From Anticarsia gemmatalis (taxonomy: Eukaryota; Arthropoda; Insecta; Lepidoptera; Erebidae), in assembly GCF_050436995.1 (NCBI RefSeq), contig NC_134757.1:2492501-2556500 (forward strand): 64,000 nt of DNA, in the 5' to 3' direction. The number at the start of each line of letters is the position of its first letter. Within the stretch, counting starts at the first letter, position 1. Under the pieces are notes generated by a model. That model saw nothing but the letters and a program-made list of their open reading frames with translations. It was not told the origin of the DNA and did no database searches. Positions 57,326 through 64,000 of this stretch are shown here, in pieces. A program made the translations under genes and the position numbers.

Positions 57326-57382
57326 CTTTTCTACGATAGATGTGTTTAAAGTACGTGGGTAATAATATTTATATCTTTTTCA

Positions 57383-57486
57383 GATAACTCCCGCACTAAG
57401 AATTGCTTTTGTGTCGCAGGGACTCTTACAAACATATAAACAACTGACACATAGTATAACCAGACCCGAAACAATAATGGTTCCGT
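57383..57486 (-). repeat. SINE T1 fragment 57 bp after the stop codon
   Basis: Reversed T1 3' part: ataactcccgcactaagaat, tatgaccagacccgaaac-like sequence and aataatggttccgt; the head is missing. It would lie in the 3' untranslated region of the cyclase mRNA. Confidence 0.75.
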
Positions 57487-57580
57487 CTTCTCCTTCTTAT
57501 ATATTACATGTGCCTTTTTACACATTCCTTCTAAATTTCAAAGAAAAAAATTGATGTATGTGATAAACGCCCGATTAAAA

Positions 57581-57586
57581 AATAAA
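57581..57586 (+). promoter_or_regulatory. Candidate polyadenylation signal, proximal
   Basis: AATAAA about 255 bases after the cyclase stop codon. Confidence 0.4.
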
Positions 57587-58011
57587 CTACAAAATCTGAC
57601 CTTTGCTCTTCAGGAGATCGTATTGCGCAAGAAATCTTTCTTAAGTGACTCGTTCCTTCCTGTGTTCATCCTGTTACAAGGACCTTGACTTTGGTACCTT
57701 ACCTCCTTTGCTATAAGATCCGTCTGATTCATCTCACCGTGGGCTCGTATCCTCATGTTTGACGTCAAGTGTCTACGTCACTACTTTCGCAACTTCAACA
57801 GCTTGAGAGTGACTCAATAGCGTTGATTACAATAACGGTCGTAATAGTTGCCAAGGTTGTGTGGACCAGATGAACGCAAACCATGAAATTTTTTTAGAAG
57901 AAATTTTAGCATTTTATCGTAGAATTTTAGACGGTGCTTAGAAATTTGGTTTATTAGTCGTATTCAATATTGTACTGTCGAATCTTTATTTTAAATTATT
58001 TTCTTCTTCTA

Positions 58012-58275
58012 AGTTAGCACCTCCCACGCAAGTGGTCGACGGTTCGAACCCGAGGCAATACACCAATGACTTTTCGAAGTTAAAGTGTGTATTAGAAATA
58101 ATTTTGAAAACATCGTGATGCAACCTTGCATGTCTGAGACTTTTTTAGAACAGTTCTTGAAAGTATACAAAGTCCCGAACCAGCGCTTGGCCAGCATGGC
58201 GCACTCAAAGCCTTAATCCCTCCCTCGTTCGGGGAGGAGACCTTTGCCTAGCAGTGGGACTCTAGTGGATTAAAT
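58012..58275 (+). repeat. SINE T3 copy, forward
   Basis: Head gttagcacctcccacgcaag, ggtcgacggttcgaacccga (B-box-like), body atgcaaccttgcatgtctga, tail gcctagcagtgggactctag. The first part of the tRNA-like head is lost. Confidence 0.82.
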
Positions 58276-58386
58276 TTATAAATGTATTTATTTATATAAT
58301 TATCAAGAGAGCGCCTATAGAATGAGTTAAGCAGAGTTTAAAAAGTCTTAAGAAAATCTCATAGATTAATTTTATTTTTTAGGTAG

Positions 58387-58441
58387 CAGAGAATTCAAAA
58401 TCTTATCTGACAAGGAAATAGCGAGACTGCCACCATGTTAA
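58387..58441 (+). CDS. Possible alternative last exon of the cyclase
   Basis: If exon 15 is cut at 57321 (donor gtaact) and joined to 58387 (acceptor ttaggtag), the frame continues for 18 codons as HREFKILSDKEIARLPPC before TAA. A stronger acceptor four bases upstream would instead give CAG TAG, the same protein as unspliced exon 15. AATAAA follows at 58565. No homology was checked. Confidence 0.25.
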
Positions 58442-58564
58442 AACATTAAGAAGAAAAAATAAAAAATCATGCTGAAAATGTGCAAATTAATTTATAACAA
58501 CATTTTTGTTGATGACAAACTTTGCCCAACTCTCGTAACGGTTAACTTTGCCGTATAAAAAACA

Positions 58565-58570
58565 AATAAA
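58565..58570 (+). promoter_or_regulatory. Candidate polyadenylation signal, distal
   Basis: AATAAA about 125 bases after the stop of the possible alternative last exon. Confidence 0.3.
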
Positions 58571-59075
58571 GTAATTAAGATAATACGTACAATATACATA
58601 CATACAATCACGACTTCTTCCCATACGAGCGTGCAGAGGCCAGAGAACGCCACTTGGTAGGGTCCTTAAAAACTTCTTTAGATTTATTCTTTAGATGTAT
58701 GGGACATCTTGTCATACAGGAAGAACCAGATAATTGATGAACATAAATTTCATATAAATATACTATTTGTTGAAACAAATGAAATATAATTGTTATTTTT
58801 ATTGTTTAGTTGGGGGAGATTGGTAAAAATTGTGTAGCTTATAAGAGTATAAAGAAAAAAAAGTATTTTTAATTTTTCGTTGTCAATTCACATGCCCACA
58901 ATTTAACCATATTTTTAGATAGATATAATTGTGCCGAAGTGGGCAGTAAATCTGTATTTAAGTTTACTAATGATATTCTAGTCTATTTAATGATATGCTG
59001 TTGATACATCACATAATGAATAAACACATTTATTATTTACAAATTTTATTTACTCTCATATTAAATATATCTAAA
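58571..59075. other. Unassigned stretch downstream of the cyclase
   Basis: AT-rich, with no gene or family repeat recognised. Confidence 0.35.
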
Positions 59076-59079
59076 TATA

Positions 59080-59310
59080 TATAACTCAAAGGTGACTAGC
59101 CGACTGACATGGTGATCTATCAACGCACAGCCCAAACCACTGGACGGATCGAGCTGAAATTTGACATGCAGGTTTGATGTTATGGGGTAGGATTCGCATA
59201 GAAAGAATTTTTGATCAATTCTACCACCAAGGGGATACAATAGGGGATGAAAGTTTGTATAAAAATTCTGTTGTAAGTCATAAACCACACGGACGAAGTC
59301 GCGGGCATTT
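59080..59310 (-). repeat. Dispersed retroelement 3' tail
   Basis: It contains caacgcacagcccaaaccac, gatcgagctgaaatttgaca, aaggggatacaataggggat and cacacggacgaagtcgcggg. Confidence 0.6.
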
Positions 59311-59331
59311 GAGTATATATATATTAGGTCG

Positions 59332-59440
59332 GGGAAAAAATCTTTTTGGATTATAATATGTGTGAACTTGTAATAAATTTTTTTCTCTACACAAAAAAGC
59401 TCGATATTTGGTTACCTCACGAGCTCACTGAAAGAAATCT
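59332..59440. repeat. Mariner-type MITE, left half
   Basis: It opens tattaggtcggggaaaaaat and runs through aagctcgatatttggttacc and cacgagctcactgaaagaaa, then is lost. TA-rich sequence precedes it. Confidence 0.7.
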
Positions 59441-59849
59441 ATATGAGGCAGGAGTCACAGTTGGAATATGTAATATTACTAGAAATAAGAAACTGCGATA
59501 TGTTCTGTAAATGGGTATAACAAAATCATAATTAATCAGTCTGAGTGAGGCGTCTATAAATAATGCATAGTAAAACTATATGAAATGTAAGTAGATATAT
59601 GTATATTGTAATGCAAATTAAATGTTTTATACTTAAAATCTTAATAAATTAATAAACTGAATGTTAAAGATTGTTGTACCTAATTATTTACTATCTATAT
59701 ATGTATAAGGTAAGGGTATCATCATCTCAGCCATGGGACGTCCACTGGTGAACATACAGTTTCCCCATAGATTTCCAGTATGACCGATTTGATGCGGCCT
59801 GTATCCAGAAGGTAATGGTAAGGGTATACGAATGTCTAAATATAACTGG

Positions 59850-59926
59850 AGAGAAGGGATTTCCTCTTGAAATGAGGGAGGGATTAGGCCTGAGCCTACC
59901 ACGCTGACTATTTTGCGTTTCCTCGA
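59850..59926 (-). repeat. SINE T3 tail fragment
   Basis: It contains tgagggagggattaggcctg and cctaccacgctgac. Confidence 0.55.
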
Positions 59927-60217
59927 AAAATGTGTAGTTTAACAATTTTAGACCGATTACCCAATTTTTGCGTAATCTTTACCATACGTATTGCAATTTA
60001 GCGTTGCATTTCATTGCATTATGTGACCCCACAGAATAAACGCAGGCATGCGTTTTGGAATAATGAACGTTTCGGTGCAGGTTTAGGCGTGATTTTTTTT
60101 CTTAAAACAGTCAAAAGTCTTAACACATTATCATCGGTTACACCCACAGCTGTTAATAACTTTTACATGATGACATAAATTAACTCGTGGCTTAAGTTAA
60201 CAACAGCCGCGCGATTT

Positions 60218-60495
60218 CTAAGGTTAAGCTTCTCTTGCCGAGGCTGTTCTGTGGACGGGTGACGATCGAAGGCACGTTTAATTGTGGGTCCCAGCTGTAA
60301 TTATCAAAGATCTTTGACAGTCGTTAACAGTTGTCAAAATCTTGAACTGACAATAAGTCTTACCGAAGGGTATCGTGTTACAACTGGGTGGTGGAAGTCC
60401 GCTAGGTAGTCCCTCCATGTAAAACTGGTATCCAGCGGCATCCGTGAGACTGGAAGCCGACTCCAACATAGTTTGGAAGAAAGGCTAGACTGACA
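60218..60495 (+). repeat. SINE 5S-B copy with head
   Basis: The head aaggttaagcttctcttgcc, gaggctgttctgtggacggg and tgacgatc resembles 5S rRNA; then aaggcacgtttaattgtggg, aaagatctttgacagtcgtt, atccagcggcatccgtgaga and tttggaagaaaggctaga. Confidence 0.8.
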
Positions 60496-60499
60496 TATG

Positions 60500-61990
60500 A
60501 TGACATCAAACCCAAGAATAGAACGCAGTCATAATTTAAAAAGGAACCTTATACACGTCACTTAGTCTAGTAAAAAAACCCTTAAATTTCCCTATTGTGC
60601 AACCGCAAGGGATTCACCTCATTCACCTGTCTGTCGTGATACGTCACTAAGTTCGCAGCTGACTAATATTTGCATTAGTTATACAGTAGTAAATGTAAAT
60701 GTATTTTAATTACAATAATACATGAATACGCATTATTAAACAAAGTACTTCGCAATTTTCTGATGAAAACTGTATCGTCGTATATCGATAGTCGATAGAG
60801 GTAGAGAATCGAGGTACTGACTTCAAAACAAAATATTTTGAAACGAATAATTGGGTAGTTGACTACCAGTCAAATCAGCTATTCTTTATGAAGTGTTAAA
60901 AACACATTTTAATATAGAAATATGACATGCTGACGTCATTGTTTCATATTTTCGGTATCAAATGAGTATCTAATAAAATGTTTCAGTCTGTGATAATAAC
61001 AATTTCAACATTGTTTACAAAATATACTACATAGCCTGAGCATTTTAGATGAACTTTTTACAAGCGCTAGTTTGACAATATTTAATAACAATTTTTTATA
61101 TTTCTTTCAAAACCGGCTACTAAACGAAATCCCTGTTAAATATAACATTGAACGATCATGAGACATATTTTTAATAGCTGATGTAATAGCTGATGCCTGC
61201 AAAATCGAATGTTTGGTATTTTTTTTAGCGGGGTTTCTCACAAAACATACTGGCTGTATTTTCTCTCTGGAGTCAATTCAATGTCTTTTTTAGTGTGCTT
61301 TGACAAAGTTATATTTCCGATTAAATGTTTAACCGTCAGGTACATATTGTTGGGAAAAACTCTTTTTCAGCTGCATACTTAAGTTCGTAGTCTGAAATCC
61401 TGTAACTATTTTTTGTCTTAATCGAACCCGATAAACCTGAACTTCTTAAGGCCGGACAATTTATGAGAAATACTAAAGCTCGGAAAAATCTTTTTAGCCT
61501 GACCCAGGATACGAACCCTACCAACCACGTCACAGAGGGAGTCAAATTATTATACATTTACTACCGCGTATCAGATTGGTTACCTAACACTTAAATACAA
61601 ACTGTGGAACTAAAACTGACATCTTAGAGTCTTCACGTCACAAGCATCATCATACCTAATATTTTAATTTAGAATGCTGTCATCTTCCTTATAATTAAAT
61701 GCTATAACACTACTACCTTTGCCCTCAACGATTTTCCCACACATGTTTGACTCAGAAATGATTCAATAAATACGTAAGTATGAAAAATTGGAATTCCTGC
61801 GCACGCGCCGGGCACGCGACGGTTCGGCGCGTGGTAAGGTTTTACCCATCTAACAAGAAACAGGTTTACGCAAGAATACAATCATTGTTGTTGCTCTACT
61901 TTACATAATTCCTACTAATATTACAAATACAAATGTGAAATGATGATAGTTTATTTGTCATTCTTTTATGTACTTAACTCTTTTTAACAA
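60500..61990. other. Unassigned stretch with MITE-G right end at 60765-60817
   Basis: gatagtcgatagaggtagag and aatcgaggtac at 60785-60817 are a lone MITE-G right end. Nothing else is recognised; no frame has coding support. Confidence 0.4.
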
Positions 61991-61993
61991 TTT

Positions 61994-62222
61994 GAGGCGC
62001 CCAAAGTCAATTGCGCTCAACGGTTAAGCAAACCTCGGCGCGGACATTCCATAGATGGGTGACCGCGTATTTGAACTGGGCCTCTCCATGCTGTGGAGGG
62101 CACGTAAAAAGTCGGTCCCGGTTGATGGCAGCATAACAGCCGCTAAGCCACGTCAAAGGCTTTCGGGCGGCTTGAACAACTTTGACACTAGGTTGACTTC
62201 TAACCGTACGATAAGAAGAAGG
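61994..62222 (+). repeat. SINE 5S-A copy, near full length
   Basis: Forward: gaggcgcccaaagtcaattg, acggttaagcaaacctcggc, cattccatagatgggtgacc, gtaaaaagtcggtcccggtt, aggctttcgggcggcttgaa, ending taaccgtacgataagaagaa. It shows the 5S-like head and the GAA-type tail clearly. Confidence 0.82.
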
Positions 62223-62224
62223 CA

Positions 62225-62655
62225 AAATAATAAAAAGGACGTAGGTTTTCCATGGAACATAGCGTTTGCTTGTGTGCTTAATATACAAAACATGTTTCTA
62301 TTGATTAAGCAATTAACACATGATTACACGTAATTGATTGAACGTAATACTTTGTACTATTAACTATTCTGTGATAATACTGTGAACTTAGAATCTTTCC
62401 ATTAATGTATGCATCATGAGGTGTCAGCTACTCATGTTTCTCTGAAGATGATAATAGGAGATCTACATTCAAAACAAAATAGGGAATTACCGCGGATTCG
62501 TCCGGGCTACCCTTAACACATTGTACATTAAAACTATCCCCGAAAATTGCTCTATCTATTACTGAAAACCGCATGAAAATATATTCTGAGTTTATTGCGA
62601 ACAGACTGACGCCGTAAGGAAACTCTGTTTATATTATGTAGTGATGATCCAGGCT
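62225..62655. other. Unassigned stretch
   Basis: I see no gene or family repeat. Confidence 0.35.
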
Positions 62656-62661
62656 TTAGTA

Positions 62662-63085
62662 TATCAGCCTAGCCTTTCTTCCAAACTATGTCGGAGTCGA
62701 CTTCCAGTCTCACCCGATGCAGCAGAATGCAAGTATTATAGATGGAGCGACTGCCTATCTGACCTCCACAACCCAGTTACATGGGCTATAAACACGATAC
62801 CCTTCAGGAAGACTGATTATCAGACCTTGAAGCTTCTGACAACTGTTAACGACTGTCAAAGATCTTCAGAAATGACAGCCGGGACCCACAATTTAACGAG
62901 CCTTCCGAAACACGGAGGAAACAACCCCACAACACACACAAACACGTTAAATGGTAACCAATCCACATGTTCTGTGGATTGGTGACCATCTTACACATAT
63001 CGAGTTCCTCCGTGTTTCGGAAGACCACGTCATGCGTAGCTTAACCTCAGAGATCGATCCGGCTGTTGTTAACTAAGCCACGAGG
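62662..63085 (-). repeat. SINE 5S-B copy with rearranged head
   Basis: It contains ttccagtctcacccgatgca, atggagcgactgcctatctg, gactgtcaaagatcttcaga and ccttccgaaacacggaggaa. The head region is duplicated in inverted form (catgttctgtggattggtga; ttcctccgtgtttcggaaga) and ends gttaactaagccacgaggtt. Confidence 0.72.
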
Positions 63086-63339
63086 TTTAGTCACACAAGG
63101 TAAATATCTCATCATTCATTGAGTTGAAATTATCGAGTTAAATTTCCTATGTTATTAGCTTCACTAGGGGAAAACAGTTGGATTATTTATTTATAGTTTC
63201 ACATCGTCACCGTTTTAAACTTGTAATTAAATGAGTAATGTCAAGGCTTTTCTGTGCCGCAGTGCATCTGCTGTTCACATGGTCTCAGGTTCGATTTAAG
63301 CATTGAATAAAGAGCTATAGACATTTTTTCAAATTACAT

Positions 63340-63420
63340 TAGTTTATTCTCAATTGCGTCCCGGTTTTGTATCGTACCCGGTATATTGCGACAGACTCGC
63401 CTCGTATTACATGAGACGTG
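63340..63420 (+). repeat. Dispersed repeat
   Basis: It contains ttagtttattctcaattgcg and gttttgtatcgtacccggta; matches 39195-39300. Confidence 0.45.
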
Positions 63421-63464
63421 ATGTGTGATGTGCCGGATGTGCGTAATGTATGTATTTATCGGTC

Positions 63465-63760
63465 GGTAGCGTATGCGACTGCCGCGCAAGAGGCCTCGGT
63501 TTCGCCAATTAGTTTTTTTTTTGAGATTTTCTGTTAAGAATTTTTCAGAGGTTGCCCGGAGACAGGAAGTTGAGGTCATAGATCTCCATGCCTCGGAGAG
63601 CAAGTAAAGCCGTCGGTCCTGCGCCTGACTCCTCACTGGAAGTGTCGGTTATCCGTTTCACCGGGTTATGAGAGTGTACCAGTGTATTGTGCAAACACTT
63701 GGACACTATAGACAAAGTCCAGTTTCAATGAAACTGACCGCCGTAGCCGGACATCGGCTA
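63465..63760 (+). repeat. Dispersed repeat, longest copy
   Basis: It opens ggtagcgtatgcgactgccg with cgcaagaggcctcggtttcg, contains ttgaggtcatagatctccat, cggtcctgcgcctgactcct, gttatccgtttcaccgggtt and gcaaacacttggacactata, and closes ccgtagccggacatcggcta. The opening looks tRNA-like (gcgcaag...), but no B box is visible. Confidence 0.6.
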
Positions 63761-64000
63761 GGAAGACGTTATGATCACATTTCAGTATATTAACACAAAA
63801 CGTTGATGTTCACAAAATGTACAGATATTGAATTATTATATTATATGTATTATGTTTGCCTGTGAGAACAGTATGAAAACCTGTTCAGTAGTTTCTAAGT
63901 TTGTTGTGATCAAAAAAAGTCTTATAAAATACACTCATATTACACTCCCCCCGTGTTTTAGTTCATCGCGTTTCGATTAACCTTGTTTTAACAAATGATT

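Noticed and set aside
938..57325. Canonical peptide-receptor guanylate cyclase (natriuretic-type).
   Set aside because: There is no kinase-homology domain between the second membrane helix and the coiled coil, and the extracellular part reads as NIT, not as a ligand-binding ANF-type domain.
62641..62985. 114-codon frame.
   Set aside because: It coincides with a 5S-B SINE copy; similar frames appear in other copies of the same repeat.

Overview
The window looks like a stretch of a lepidopteran (moth or butterfly) nuclear genome. It is AT-rich, its genes are split by long introns, and it is packed with short retroposons and terminal-inverted-repeat elements. The assignment rests on the repeat style, including many copies of 3' tails carrying the phrase 'cccgcgacttcgtccgcg'. 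I cannot name a species.

One host gene spans almost the whole window on the + strand. Fifteen coding exons from 938 to 57325 join in a single reading frame of about 620 codons; the 5' end lies left of the window. The product reads, in order: basic cytoplasmic tail, first transmembrane helix, extracellular nitrate/nitrite-sensing (NIT) type domain, second transmembrane helix, coiled-coil signalling linker, class III guanylate cyclase domain, short basic tail. It has no kinase-homology domain, so it is not a standard peptide-receptor guanylate cyclase. It matches the NIT-GC type known from other animals. All metal-binding, guanine-specifying and catalytic residues of the cyclase are present.

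The introns hold nearly everything else. Intron 3 (7450-22916) contains an apparently intact CR1-like non-LTR retrotransposon on the minus strand: ORF1 with a coiled coil and SGNH-esterase-like domain, ORF2 with endonuclease and reverse transcriptase, and a short pentanucleotide tail. Intron 4 (23040-39885) contains a 2.4 kb foldback element with terminal inverted repeats of about 0.5 kb, a 1.6 kb piggyBac-like element flanked by TTAA, and a hAT-type MITE with an 8-bp target duplication. Intron 5 is almost entirely an inverted pair of tRNA-derived SINEs. Intron 9 carries, on the opposite strand, a small intronless open frame for a putative secreted peptide with its own polyadenylation signal.

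Recurrent families resolved by eye are: three tRNA-derived SINE families (called T1, T2, T3 here), two SINE families whose heads resemble 5S rRNA (5S-A, 5S-B), a roughly 170-bp MITE with GTAG...CTAC ends (MITE-G, about ten copies), a mariner-type MITE, and several singletons. Nested insertions at 40528-40937 and 40941-41392 let some insertion boundaries be read directly. From 57.6 kb to the right end I find no further host gene, only repeats and unassigned AT-rich sequence.
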